Source of the DNA: Dysidea avara
Lineage: Eukaryota > Porifera > Demospongiae > Dictyoceratida > Dysideidae
DNA: 64,000 nt
NCBI RefSeq assembly: GCF_963678975.1
Contig: NC_089276.1
Coordinates: forward strand, 30,000,472 to 30,064,471
Direction of reading: 5' to 3'
The notes under the pieces were generated by a model. It was given only the letters and a program-made list of their open reading frames with translations. It had not been told where the DNA came from and made no database searches. This document shows, piece by piece, positions 52,701 through 61,087 of the stretch; position 1 is the stretch's first letter, and every line of letters begins with the position of its first letter. Made by a program: the position numbers and the translations under genes.

Positions 52701-55700
52701 CAAAAAGAACAATCAAAGCCCCCCCCCCCCCCCCCCTCCCCCTACCCCAAACCCCCTAAATGAAGAAAAAAAGAAAAAGGAAAAAAAAAAAAAGAAATTA
52801 AGCCAAATTTTGAAGGCTTGTATTTCATGATTGTGCTAGGCAATCTTGCTCAGATTGGTATGTGGGGTGCTTAAGGTGAAGGAAGTTTGCAGTATAAAAA
52901 TGATTCCAATTCAAAAAGGGAACACAGAGTTATGTACGTACAGTGTATGTGTTTGTTTCTTCTTCATAGTGTGGAGCACCGACTTTTTTGGCCGCACGAC
53001 ACACTACCATGTGTCTTGATCTGCACTGCAGTACAGTAGTTGAGGTAGTAGAAACTTAGCATGCAAAGTGTTTTTACTTTCAATGCAATATAAACATGCA
53101 ATCACTAAACCACAAGTATGTATTGATGGTTTGATTGTATCACATGTGGTAAGCCACAGTCTAGGTGCATGTGTGTATTTATACAGTAACACAGCATATC
53201 AAAACTACTCTGTACATTTTGTCAAATCACAGCCATCCTACCAATGGTCAATTATTTTTTCACAGAATACAAATTTTACCCTTAATTCTAAAGAATTAAC
53301 CATTAAAATGATGCAATGAAAGAAAGCCCTATACAATGCCACCCGTACTGTGGTTGTAACGTTACCGCAGTGTCACTTATTCATTACTGATTAAGGAATA
53401 ATGCGCACTCCATACAAAAGTCTATTGGAGGAATTGATTATGCGGGTGGACAAGTCCCAAAAGTACAACCTGTTATCCTCAACCAAAATTCCCTAAATTT
53501 GGTAACATTTTATGTGTTGAAGCATACTGATTAAGAATTCACTTGTACTGAGTGTTTAACTGGTAATTTTACAGAGAAGTACGCAAAAAACCTTTTTTCC
53601 AGCATTTATTTATGTACCTGATGATGCGTAATTCACCATAACGGGCCCTTTCTGTTCATGTCAGAGCAAAATCTGATATACCATGGGACTCGCCTGACAT
53701 CAACAAATCCAATAAACCAAACTGTGTTTCCATAAACTGAAGTATGTGGAAGTTATAGTGGTTTGTTTATGAGGTGGTGTAATTTTTACTAAAAACGAGC
53801 AAAGCCTAGCAAAATCCAGTAAATTTGACATTAGTTTTGATATCAAGACATATGGTAGCGGCCCAAGAAGTCGGCGCGCAACACCCGTGAGTATATTGAC
53901 AGGAAGAAAGAAAATGCCATTTTCGCACCTCCGTAGCTCTGTGCTTCCTTGACGAAACAAGATGATTTTTGCTGTGGACACTCCCTCCACCTTCAGAACT
54001 CCACATTCCAAATTTGAGCGAAATCGCTTCAAGCGTTCCCGAGATATTCTACTTCAAAAATTGGCTTGGTTTGTTTTTTTGTTTTCTTCCTCTTTTCGCA
54101 CACTTACAAAAACTGCTATAAAACGCGAACGCCATATCCGATTGCCTTCAAATTTTGCACACAGAAGGGGGGTATAATGGCGCATCTTGGTACCAACATT
54201 GGCAGGAATACGATAAACAGGCAAAGAGTTATGAACGATTATTCACGAAAAATAACACCAATATGTTGTCACGCCTACAGGGTAAACCGCGCATGGGAAG
54301 AAGCTGAAACTCGGTGGGTGAATAGGTTGACTATTGAACCTCAAACCTTTTGTGGTTTGAAAGAAATCGAGCTAAAAACCAGGAAGATACAATGAAAACA
54401 CCAACAGTGTGTAACAACTACACAATCGAGATTAGCTGTTATTATCTACTTTACCAGTTAGGCACTGGAGGGTGTACACAGAAGGCAGAGCCTGTTCGAG
54501 GTGTTTACCCATAGCCTAGGAGCCTAAGCAAAAATCTTTGAGCTAAATATCGTGAAGTGAAACGGGACAAATACCTAGAAGGGCTGAAAAAAGCTAATAA
54601 AAAATGACTGCTGCCCACGCCTACCCGGAGATAAACTGCTTGGGGTAATGCTTTGAAAATCGCTGTATAGATGGAGTAGTCATCTTAGAAAGGCTCTTCA
54701 ATGGTGTAGAAGAATCAGACTGAAAGCCACAGAGTTATAACGCGAAATCCAACTTGGTGTAGCAAGTGCGAGATCGAGATACTCTAACAGAGCAGTCATC
54801 CTAATAGAGCAGTCACCCTGAAGAGAATTCAAGAGATCAGCTGGAAACAAGTAACCTGTATAGAGAACAGCTACAAAGAAACCACCATGTAGAGAGTTCA
54901 ACTACAAACAAATCGCCCTGTAGAGAGATCAGCTAGAAGAAGTTACCTTGCAGAGAGTTCAGCTACAAAGAAACCATCATGTAGAGAGTTCAGCTACAAA
55001 CAAATCGCCCTGTAGAGAGATCAGCTAGAAGAAGTTACCTTGTAGAGAGTTCAGCTACAAAGAAACCATCATGTAGAGAGTTCAGCTGCAAACAAACCAC
55101 ATGTAGAAAGTTCAGCTACAAACAAATCTCCCTGTAGAGAGATCAGCTAGAAGAAGTTTTCCTCTTAGAGGGTTCAGCTACAAACAAATCACCGTGTAGA
55201 AAGATCAGCTAGAAGAAGTCACCTTGTAGAGAGTTCAGTTACAAAGAAACCACCATGTAGAGAATTCAGCTACAAACAAACCACCCTGTAGAGAGATCAG
55301 CTATAAGAAATTACCTTGTAGAGAGTTCAGTTACAAAGAAACCACCATGTAGAGAGTTCAGCTGCAAAGAAATCACCCTGTAGAAAATACAGCCACAAAC
55401 AAATTTCCCTGTAGAAAAATCAGTTAGAAGAAGTTACCTTGTAGAGAGTTCAGCTACAAAGAAACTATTCTGTAAAGAGCTCAGCTGCAAACAAATCACC
55501 TGTACAGAATTCAGCTACAAACGAATCATCCTGTAGAGAGATCAGCTAAAAGATGCTACCTTGTAGATAGTTCAGCTACAAACAAATCACCCTGTAGAAA
55601 GATCAGCTAGAAGAAGTCACTTTGCAGAGAGTTCAGCTACAAACAAACCACCATGTAGAGAGATCAGCTAAAAGAAATTACCTTGTAGAGAGTTCAGCTA

Positions 55701-56047
55701 CAAAAAAACCACCATGTAGAGAGTTCAGCTGCAAAGAAATCACCCTGTAGAAAATTCAGCCACAAACAAATTGCCCTGTAGAAAGATCAGTTAGAAGAAG
55801 TTACCTTGTAGATAGTTCAGCTACAAAGAAACCATTCTGTAAAGAGCTCAGCTGCAAACAAATCACCTGTACAGAATTCAGCTACAAACAAATCACCCTG
55901 TAGAGAGATCAGCTAAAAGAAGTTACCTTGTAGATCGTTCAGCTACAAACACTTCACCCTGTAGAGAGAGAAGCTAGAAGAAGTCACCTTGTAGAGTGTT
56001 CAGTTACAAAGAAACCACCATGGAGAGTTCTTTAATAAATATATGTA

Positions 56048-56080
<33 letters not shown>

Positions 56081-57750
56081 GTACATTTACTGATAAAATC
56101 AGAAATATTTAAAGTAAATCTGCTTCATGTTTTCTTCTTCCTGTGGTAAAGAAAAAAAAGATATATTTAAAAAGTCCCAAAGCTGGCCGTAGGCCGGCTT
56201 TGGGGTATACAAATACAAAAAGAAGGGAAATCTAATCCAAAACAGCCAAGCTATAAAAAAAGAGTGCGGCCCTCAAAAAGGCTATGGTGAAAAAAGATGT
56301 GCATGAAATCCGAGGTGGCGGCCAAGAAATGGCTGTGATGGTAGGTTAATGGTAAAAATTTTAATAACGACAATTCAGGTGAATTTTGTGCCAATTGACC
56401 AAGCGGCACCAAAATTCACCTGAATTGTCGTTATTAAAATTTTTACTATTAACTTACCATCACAGCCATTTCTTGGCCGCCACCTTGGATTTCACATCTT
56501 TTTTCACCATAGCCTTTTTGAGGGCCGCACTCTTTTTTTACAGCTTGGCTGTTTTGGATTAGATGGTAAATAAACACACTATTTTGCATACAACTAACTG
56601 CGACTGTCAGGAGAGTAAATCACATGTAATGGAATAATAAAGTCATGTAAACAGTTGAAAGTTGTATATTCACAGAGCCACATTACACTTATAGTGTTTA
56701 TATTGTATCTCTGTGAAGCCATACCTCAAAGTTTCCAGGAACTATAAGGCAGATAATACCCAGACAATATAACTACCGCATTAAATTATTTACTAAATGA
56801 TTGGTGCTTTGATGTATGTAATTATGCAGATTCACCTTGAATAATTCAAGCTCTTTAACAATTTCTACAACAGTAGGACGTCTAATTGCCTTATTATCCA
56901 AGCAAGAAGTGGCTTGTGCTTTCAGTAATTTCATTTCACTAGTCATCTTATCCAAGTACTTCTTCCGTCGTTCAACTTCAGTAAAAGCAATTAGCTTATC
57001 AGTGACAGGATCCATTATTGCCAACTGTGTTGGTGTCGGCCATGTGTGAGTGGCTACAAACAAGATGATCCCTCCAAAGGAAAACACATCCAGTGAAGAA
57101 TCATAGGTAGGATTATCCGGTAACACTTCAGGTGGCATGAAATCTGCTGTTCCTGGTGCTTTGGTCAGCCTTAGTTTTCTGACATTGGGTTTAATGACTT
57201 TAGCTACACCCATATCTGCCAGTTTTGCAATCCATAAGTAATCCACAGAAGATGCTGGTAGCTGTTTTAACAGAATGTTATTAGGAGACAAGTCACGGTG
57301 AATCACAGGAGGGTTTAGGGTATGTAGGTAGCCCAGCCCCCGAGCCACATCAAGCAAAATGCCAATCTTTTCTTTCATAAGCACCTTTTTATTCTGTTCA
57401 ATATGTTTAGTCAGGCTCTTGTCCATCAACTCCATGATCATCACAGGTATGCCTGACTGGTCTGGATAATGAACACCGAAAAGTGTCACGATATTCGGGT
57501 GGGATAATACGCTACATTGGTAACACTCGCGAATAAAGCTGTTCTTCATTGCTTCCTTTTCTTCCGGTTCTAGCCTGTCATCAACAAGTATAGAGTGGAT
57601 CTTCTTGGCTGCGCACAGAAATCCACAGTACTTGACGGTGTAAACGATTCCATACGCACCGCGTCCTAACTCTCTGTACTCGTGATGCACGTCTTTAAGC
57701 GTGATGGAATTCAACTTTTCGCTAATATTTGTAGCTGACGGCTGTGTCAT
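31613..57750 (-). CDS. Gene B: Ser/Thr kinase-SH2-SH2-tyrosine pseudokinase, 11 exons, 941 aa
   Basis: Exons in transcription order: 57750-56836, 47877-47828, 46618-46553, 44481-44365, 44282-44189, 41746-41615, 40021-39719, 38543-38364, 37173-36496, 35475-35365, 31792-31613. They total 2826 nt in one open frame ending TAG. Domain order and exon phases equal gene A; exons 1, 2, 5 and 10 have identical lengths. The N-terminal kinase looks active. The C-terminal kinase fold has GFG for DFG (Gly816) and Ser805 for the catalytic-loop Asn. The C-terminal exons are closer to gene C than to gene A, so B and C are the younger pair. Intron 1 is about 9 kb and repeat-filled, so the join to exon 2 is the least certain step. 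Confidence 0.74.
32150..32457. mobile_element. hAT-like MITE with 5-bp target duplication GACAC
   Basis: CAGGGGCGTAC at the left is perfectly inverted at the right end (GTACGCCCCTG). GACAC flanks both sides (32145-32149 and 32458-32462). It carries a CTCTAATAGAG motif copy inside. Same style as the 9697-10033 and 61358-61840 elements, but with a variant terminus. Confidence 0.8.
32460..35360. other. Gene B intron 10, remaining part
   Basis: Mostly AT-rich sequence with no coding signal. It has a cluster of CTCTATTAGAG-type motifs at 33697-33774 and a minus-strand frame at 34806-35099 without recognisable domains, which I do not call as a gene. Confidence 0.4.
35365..35475 (-). CDS. Gene B exon 10: pseudokinase C-lobe
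   Basis: 37 codons reading VFNTYQFTGACDVWSYGVLL then GSPPYVGMKNA. Same length and phase as the equivalents in genes A and C. Confidence 0.86.
36496..37173 (-). CDS. Gene B exon 9: end of SH2-2 and N-lobe to APE of pseudokinase
   Basis: 226 codons. The glycine loop GQGFLG is intact; VCVK (K709), NEAEVL (E724), HRDLAARS (D800, Ser805 for Asn), KISGFGLCRK (Gly816 for the DFG Asp), KWTAPE. Two of the metal-handling positions are changed, against one in gene A, so this copy looks more firmly inactive. The activation loop has a Tyr (DGYCPL) near the FES/FER autophosphorylation position. Confidence 0.88.
38364..38543 (-). CDS. Gene B exon 8: SH2-2, first part (FES/FER-like)
   Basis: 60 codons reading ELWYYGDISRSIAIQLLKED, GDFLLRYAENKKCFVLTTQW and KHFIARKIEDQ. 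The FLLR Arg is kept. Two codons shorter than gene A in the loop after FLLRYA. Donor CAA|GTATGT. Confidence 0.86.
38625..38890. repeat. Dispersed fold-back repeat, copy 1
   Basis: CACTTCAAAGGGAAGTGAAG and CAGTGCTCAGGAATGCATTA, with an inverted match TAATGCATTCCAAGCATTCC near 38790. The same order recurs at 49495-49800. Lies in gene B intron 7. Confidence 0.55.
39719..40021 (-). CDS. Gene B exon 7: inter-SH2 linker with YEPM motif
   Basis: 101 codons, Ser/Pro-rich, no fold recognised. It contains NIYEPMEMF; Tyr530 in a YxxM context is the known docking consensus for PI3-kinase p85 SH2 domains. It also has SPSPPS and MSPQ, possible proline-directed sites. Poorly similar to gene A's linker. Confidence 0.74.
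40373..41583. mobile_element. TIR element with GTACCGTATAGTA ends in gene B intron 6
   Basis: The left end GTACCGTATAGTAAAAAAC and the reverse complement of the right end GTACTGTATAGTAACAAAT agree, and pairing continues with GGTAAAATAGTTTGGCGAA versus a diverged partner. The interior has an (ATTAG)n patch at 40949-40963 and no intact protein. Confidence 0.5.
41615..41746 (-). CDS. Gene B exon 6: SH2-1, C-terminal helix and tail
   Basis: 44 codons reading EMVDYYQDHSLGSHFPDIDT then ALIFPFWGQY. Same family pattern as gene A, one codon shorter. Donor AAG|GTTAGT. Confidence 0.83.
42654..42862. mobile_element. TIR element, GTCTTCCACACA family, copy 1 (diverged)
   Basis: TGTGATTGGATTTGTAAAAG and CATCTTCCACACATATCCAA at the left; TTGGATGTGTGTGGAAGACC and ATCCAGTCACA at the right. 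Same family as 51074-51312. Confidence 0.55.
42975..43470. repeat. Inverted-repeat element with ATAAAAGCCA arms
   Basis: CCATATTTTCTCATATAAAA followed by GCCA at the left is mirrored by TGGCTTTTATACAGTAAATA at the right. GTATTTAATTTCC-type palindromic sequence lies between. A diverged MITE is likely. Confidence 0.4.
44189..44282 (-). CDS. Gene B exon 5: SH2-1, middle
   Basis: 94 nt reading WKEKTHHIKIHGGQ then FSITDDKHFVTLN. HHIKI and FSITDD match gene A. The intron to exon 4 is only 82 bases. Confidence 0.8.
44365..44481 (-). CDS. Gene B exon 4: SH2-1, first half
   Basis: 117 nt reading FVSFTYKEAEGALNGLDDG then VFFVREMKESDNKEYEICIR; the FFVR Arg is kept. It is three codons longer than gene A's because of an insertion in the beta-B/C loop. 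The acceptor AG lies 3 bases from the end of a terminal-repeat element (44485-45029). Confidence 0.8.
44485..45029. mobile_element. TIR element with AGTTGGGGTAACG ends, abutting gene B exon 4
   Basis: AGTTGGGGGTAACGAGTTAC at the left is matched by the inverted GTGACCCCAACTT right end, and GTAACGCGTTAC-like palindromes recur inside. On the gene B strand the element's last bases (GTTACCCCCAACT) directly precede CAG|exon 4, so the element supplies the pyrimidine stretch of the acceptor. Confidence 0.65.
45215..45440 (-). repeat. tRNA-like SINE, copy 1
   Basis: The minus strand reads GCAGTTGCTCAGTACATGTA..AAGGATTTGGGTGTTCAG..GCCTGGTTCAAACTCTGG, with A-box-like (TTGCTCAGT) and B-box-like (GGTTCAAACTC) pol III signals. 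Similarity to 52150-52350 extends on both sides (AGAAATTAAGTGAGRT, ATTGGTAGA). A functional tRNA is unlikely because the arms do not fold cleanly. Confidence 0.5.
45596..45974. mobile_element. TIR element with TGTGACTGGGTCTGGGAAA ends
   Basis: TGTGATCCAGTCTGGAAAAA / CTGGTCTTATCACC at the left and GGCGATAAGACCAATTTTCC / CAGACCCAGTCACA at the right. Single ends of the family occur at 18065-18100 and 62240-62275. Confidence 0.6.
46322..46430. repeat. AACAGCCAAGCTG family, half copy
   Basis: CATTAACATCACTGCAGCCA to TTTTCACAGCTTGGCTGTTT matches the right arms of 30311-30510 and 51322-51564; the left arm is absent. Confidence 0.45.
46553..46618 (-). CDS. Gene B exon 3: 66-nt micro-exon, linker to SH2-1
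   Basis: Acceptor CTTTAG, donor ATG|GTGAGA, frame VVQQTASLPIMRTTDLLEHY then PW, with the Trp codon split TG|G as in gene A exon 3. Four codons longer than the gene A exon. Confidence 0.68.
47828..47877 (-). CDS. Gene B exon 2: 50-nt micro-exon (linker)
   Basis: Acceptor ACATAG, donor TTT|GTAAGT, frame QQIDKNILTLKRPPSH. Length, phases (0 in, 2 out) and the opening QQ equal gene A exon 2. This agreement between paralogues is the best evidence that it is a real exon and that the SH2 part continues upstream toward the kinase exon. Confidence 0.68.
48700..49487. repeat. Dispersed composite repeat with perfect palindrome, copy 2
   Basis: 48700-49140 matches 14985-15420. The final 306 bases (49182-49487) form a near-perfect palindrome: arms begin ACAAGTAGAAGGAAAAATTA and run about 135 bases through CTGCAGATATACTAGTGGAC to a loop of about 20 bases. 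No protein is encoded. In gene B intron 1. Confidence 0.65.
49495..49800. repeat. Dispersed fold-back repeat, copy 2
   Basis: Matches 38625-38890 in the order CACTTCAAAGGGAAGG, CAGTGCTCAGGAATGCATTA, GCATTCCAAGTATTC, GGGTTTTAGTTTTGT. It begins a few bases after the palindrome at 49487. Confidence 0.55.
50186..50784. mobile_element. Long palindromic MITE with AATAGACACATTCC ends
   Basis: AATAGACACATTCCAAAATT at 50186 has its inverted partner ending at 50784. Pairing holds over arms of about 260 bases through ACGTCAGTGTCATAGCAACA, TTGAACAACAGGCTATGGAA and GACAACAGTAATTGCCTTGT to an unpaired centre near 50450-50510. Each arm has an ACGTCA/TGACGT (CRE-like) site. No transposase. Frames on the two strands mirror one another and are not genes. 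Confidence 0.75.
50959..51064. repeat. Short fold-back hairpin
   Basis: TAGTTGTAACATGGACACTT with TTGCCTGAAATATAC inverts to GTATATTTCAGGCAA and AAGTGCCCATGTTACAACTA around a 30-base centre. It lies directly before the TGTGACCGG element. Confidence 0.55.
51074..51312. mobile_element. TIR element, GTCTTCCACACA family, copy 2
   Basis: TGTGACCGGATTTGCGAAAA then GGGGTCTTCCACACACATCC at the left is repeated inverted at the right to 51312, about 44 paired bases. The ends lie in ATA-rich flanks; a TA target is possible but unproved. Confidence 0.65.
51322..51564. mobile_element. Palindromic MITE, AACAGCCAAGCTG family, copy 2
   Basis: Arms AACAGCCAAGCTGCATAAAA and TTTATACAGCTTGGATGTTT, with inner arms GAAATGGCTGCAATGATGTT / AACATCATTGCAGC. 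It follows the previous element within about 10 bases. Confidence 0.65.
52150..52350 (+). repeat. tRNA-like SINE, copy 2
   Basis: TTGCAGTGGTTCAGTGGATA and GGATTTGGGTGTTCAGTATG, then GGTTCCTGGTTTAATTGC. Homologous to 45215-45440 on the other strand, including the flanking AGAAATTAAGTGAG. The A box is clear; the B box is more decayed than in copy 1. Confidence 0.5.
52360..54820. other. Gene B intron 1, middle part
   Basis: A poly-C run (about 52719-52736) and A-rich runs after it. 53960-54400 has a run of open frames on the plus strand without known domains; it looks like part of a dispersed repeat, but I cannot confirm a second copy in this window. A CTCTAACAGAG motif copy lies at 54771-54822. 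Confidence 0.4.
54826..56033. repeat. Minisatellite array, about 38-40 bp alternating units
   Basis: About 1.2 kb made of two alternating related subunits, one with AGAGAGTTCAGCTACAAA and one with AGAGATCAGCTAGAAGAAG, joined by CACCCTGTAG or TACCTTGTAG. All start from a GTAGAGAG core. Units vary by point changes, so the array is not freshly homogenised. It ends in an (AT)n run at about 56049-56077. In gene B intron 1. Confidence 0.9.
56231..56563. mobile_element. Palindromic MITE, AACAGCCAAGCTG family, full-length copy
   Basis: TCTAATCCAAAACAGCCAAG at 56231 is inverted exactly at 56563. The arms (about 150 bases) include GAGTGCGGCCCTCAAAAAGG and GACAATTCAGGTGAATTTTG and pair almost without mismatch; the loop is about 20 bases. 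This is the best-preserved member seen here. Confidence 0.75.
56836..57750 (-). CDS. Gene B exon 1: TKL-like Ser/Thr protein kinase domain
   Basis: 305 codons, the same length as in gene A. The start is the ATG at 57750 because its MTQPSATNISEKLNSITL aligns with gene A's start; an in-frame ATG 33 nt upstream is the alternative. Landmarks: GRGAYG (29-34), CAAK (K49), RECYQ (E75), HRDLSPNN (D153, N158), DMG (D179), PPE, RRPT. Donor AAG|GTGAAT. All catalytic residues are kept. Confidence 0.88.
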
Positions 57751-57899
57751 TATCACTGCAACTGTACCGTGCCGTGCATACAAACAAGCAAGAAAGGCAC
57801 CTCCCTAGCAACTGTGGTATTACCACGTGATCATATGGTATTACCACACGTGCTACCGCTTAAGTGGTCGCCTAGGCGCACACACTATCGTCTAGCAAT

Positions 57900-57984
57900 A
57901 ATTTGTTAATCAGTCTTGTTGTTCACTGCTGCTCTAGCCACTGCTGATGTCTGCTGCATTGCTGTTAGTGCTTAATTATTAGGC

Positions 57985-58023
<39 letters not shown>

Positions 58024-59170
58024 TTATTTTTAATATCATTATTTTAATAGAGCTTAGCTAATAGTGTCCAGCACTGAAGGTCTGACAACTATACTGCTGT
58101 GTTGTTAAAGATTACTGTTTGCTACTGTGGTTTTAGCTGTTACTGCTGCTGCTGTTGTTGTTACTGTTGCTGCTATTTTGTTCTTTAACTATACATCAAC
58201 TTCAGCTTCAGTTGGTGGTCCAGCTATTTTAGCTTAAATTTTAAATTGGCTCTAGTCTTAGCTTTAACTGCAACTGTTTTGTTGCATTAGCTGCTTCAAC
58301 TTTTTTGTTTAGCCTCAGCGTTAGCTTGCTGCTACAGATGTCTGAGATTTAACTCAATTTCAGGTTTAACTTCAGTATTAGCTATAGCAACTTACCTTTT
58401 AACTTAAGAGCTAATGTAGTTTAAGCTGAAGTTGAAGTTAAATCTAAAACAGCTGCAGCAGCAAGCTAAAGCTGAACCCAAAGGAAAAGTTGAACAGCTA
58501 GTCTAACTGCTATACTGCTGCTGCAGCAGCTGTGCTTGTAATTAAGTGTTACCACTTTTTGCCTCATATGCAGTTTTAGCTGCTGCGGCTGCAACAATTT
58601 TAGTAGCAGCTGCTGCCTTAATTTGCCACTGCCACTTTAGCTGAGCAGCTCAGTTGCTCCTGCATTAGGTACTGCTTTTGCAGCTGGTATTGTCTTGCTG
58701 CATAGTTGCTTTAATTAATTTTGACTTTGGCCTCAGTTTTAGCTTTAACTGCTGCTTAGTTGCTTTAACCTTAACTGCTGTTGGTGATGTTTTGCATTTA
58801 GCTGTTGCTTTAGCCTTAGCTGCTGCTTTGCCTCTTGATACTGCTAAATTAACTGCTGCTTATATTTGTTGTTGCTTTAGACTAATCTGCTCCTTGCTGC
58901 TATGCATTTTAGACATATGTACTGTTGGTACTATACATCAATGGCTATATACCAATGCTGATTGCTGTTGAAGTTTGTTGTTGCTGCTGTTGTTTATAAC
59001 TGCTGGTACAAGGTGTTGCTTGTGTTTGATGTTAGTACTTGCTGCATGGTGGCTGCTACTCTGATATTGACTATAATATACTTTATTTATGCTGTTGATA
59101 TTTCTAATGTGTCTGCTGATGATCTTCTATTGACCTGTTGGTGATTTCAGTATTGTTGCTGCAACTGCTA
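57900..59170. repeat. CTG/TTG-rich cryptic simple sequence upstream of gene B
   Basis: A (CTG)n run of about ten units at 57979-58021 sits in 1.2 kb dominated by GCT, TTG, TTAGCT and CTGCTG words on the plus strand. Read on the gene B strand it is CAG/AGC-rich and begins about 150 nt upstream of the start codon, so it may lie in the promoter or 5' UTR. The plus-strand frames rich in Leu/Ala/Cys are composition artefacts. Confidence 0.75.
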
Positions 59171-59187
59171 ATGTTCTTGTATACATA

Positions 59188-59491
59188 AAGTGGCGGATCT
59201 AGAACTTTTCAGAGGGGATTTCAGATTCCACTTACCTTCAGCCTAGCTGTAAGTCAAAGACCAAAAAAAAACCAAAAAAAAAAAGGTCACAACCAGCTGT
59301 AGAAAGCCGTAATTGTGATGTCAAAGGCTAAAGTATGAAGTTTTTCGCCAGTAGAGAGTGCTTCTATAACACACTATATATAACTCGTGGCGATTTTATC
59401 ATCCACACTACAACTACAGTGTAGTCAATATATTTGGGGCGCGCGCTATTGTCAGAGGGGGTTTCAGCTGAAACCCCTAAATCCGCCACTG
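59188..59491. mobile_element. hAT-like MITE, imperfect 5-bp duplication ACATA/ACATG
   Basis: AGTGGCGGATCTAG near 59189 pairs with AAATCCGCCACTG at the right end. The flanks ACATA and ACATG differ by one base, and the first TIR base is mutated. The interior has GGGGTTTCAG / CTGAAACCCC palindromic parts and a poly-A patch. Confidence 0.6.
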
Positions 59492-59984
59492 ACATGTATG
59501 TGTCAAGTTACTTTTCAACTAGTAGATTTGTAGCTGCAATTAAGATGATATACAAAGCTGCCAGGTAAAAGTATTATTCTAATGCCAGAACATTCACACA
59601 GCTTGCAAGGAACTGGAAATGATCTTGAATTTATGATAAGTCTTCAAAACATGCATAAAGTCTTTGAGTTTCTTCATTTTACACACTATGCAAACACTGT
59701 CATAATGGTGTACTTGTATCTGATCTTGTTTGAAATTTGTTGCATACAATGGGAAAAGATGTGCATACGCTTGATTGTGTGTGTTGGTATCAGTGTGAGT
59801 GTGGAAAGTTCTACTGCAGTTAACAGTAGCATGTGTGTGGTGGTGACGAATTCAGCAAGAAGAGCTTTGCTCTTAGCCTTCTACAAGCCATATTGAAATA
59901 TGGCTGCATGTGGTAACTGAAAGTCATTGCATCAAGACTGTAACAGGCTCGAAATATTTATAGCAACAGGTACTACTGTATTTA

Positions 59985-60160
59985 TTATTATTATGTAATG
60001 GACACAATTCAATTACAAACTTAAATTAATAGGCCAGGGGCCTTGACAATGTCCATATCCAGTATCTATCCACGCAGTGTCTGTCTAAATGTTGAGATTG
60101 TTTCAGCCATAACTACTTCTTCAGGTAGGTTGTTCCAATGTTGGATTTGTTGCTAGCACT
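59985..60160 (-). pseudogene. LINE C-terminal tail fragment
   Basis: The minus strand reads IQHWNNLPEEVVMAETISTF then RQTLRG and a stop. W.xLP..VV.A.....F...L is the usual C-terminus of RTE/CR1-type ORF2. The copy is severely 5'-truncated. Confidence 0.6.
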
Positions 60161-60905
60161 AGAATTTTAAATGGCATCGTGATTGGCTGATGTTTATTAA
60201 TTTGTGAAAATTAACTGTGGGAGAGCAGGAGGCTAAAGAGCCTATAAGAACACCCCAACAAATACACTTCATATTTACAGTATAATACATGACACACAAC
60301 ACAAACAACAAAAACAAACAACTACAAAACCAAGCACCAAAGAATTATGTAAAATAATTAAACAAAGAAAACTTTATGTGAATTAAAATGCATACAGTGA
60401 TCAGTAACTTATTCATGTGTCAGCATGTGTCAGTACTGGTAACTAAACTGGTACTATTACACTTTGCAATGACATCCCTTAGTTTTATGCTGCTGGAAGA
60501 ATTGACCATACAGGAAATCCTATGTGATAGTGGAAAGTGACTTGGCAGAGATGTTAGACAAGTAGTGAAATTTTCCTGATAGCTACTTCAGTGTTGAACC
60601 TATTTGCACTCAAGAAATATCAAAATCAGCAGAAGTTTAACTCCACAAATTTTGAGCTACGTATAAAATATTATATAATTGTAAACATTCCTATTATCAC
60701 AAAAGAAGAGACTAAAATTATTAATCTCTATCCAATCAATTAATGTGCAATAAGGCATTGTATATGTAGCCATTTTTATGGAATTAATAGCTACAGTATT
60801 GCAGCCATGTACTTGAATAAGGATAGAAAAGGTCTGTGCATACACACTGAAACTTTAAATCATAATTATTCATACAGTAAAATTCCCCTAGAAAGCAAAA
60901 TATAG
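60160..60905. other. Spacer upstream of gene B and downstream of gene C
   Basis: AT-rich and non-coding. Nothing recognised; no clear poly-A signal for gene C was found. Confidence 0.4.
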
Positions 60906-60907
60906 AT

Positions 60908-61087
60908 CTATTCTGCATCTATAATTTTAGCAATGATAGTCTTTAACAAGGTAACAATTTCACTGAATGTTGGTCTCTTCTCTGGTTCACTGAGCCAACA
61001 CTTGCACATGATCTCATCATACACTTCCTTAGGAGTACCCTCTGGTGCATCCATCCTGTGTCCTTGTTCCACAAACTCTCGAGCTTG
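60908..61087 (-). CDS. Gene C exon 11: pseudokinase C-terminal end and stop
   Basis: 60 codons including TAG: QAREFVEQGHRMDAPEGTP, CKCWLSEPEKRPTFSEIV, ending KIIDAE. Confidence 0.86.
   Translation of the reverse strand, partial: QAREFVEQGHRMDAPEGTPKEVYDEIMCKCWLSEPEKRPTFSEIVTLLKTIIAKIIDAE

Noticed and set aside
54826-56033. CRISPR-like array
   Set aside because: Units are contiguous diverged tandem repeats without unique spacers, in a eukaryotic intron.
56773-57783. A 336-aa kinase starting at 57783
   Set aside because: The first 11 codons have no match in gene A, and the end runs past the donor at 56836. The ATG at 57750 aligns with the paralogue.
58678-59144. Leu/Ala/Cys-rich frames resembling membrane proteins
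   Set aside because: They come from CTG/TTG/GCT simple sequence; no start context or splice support.
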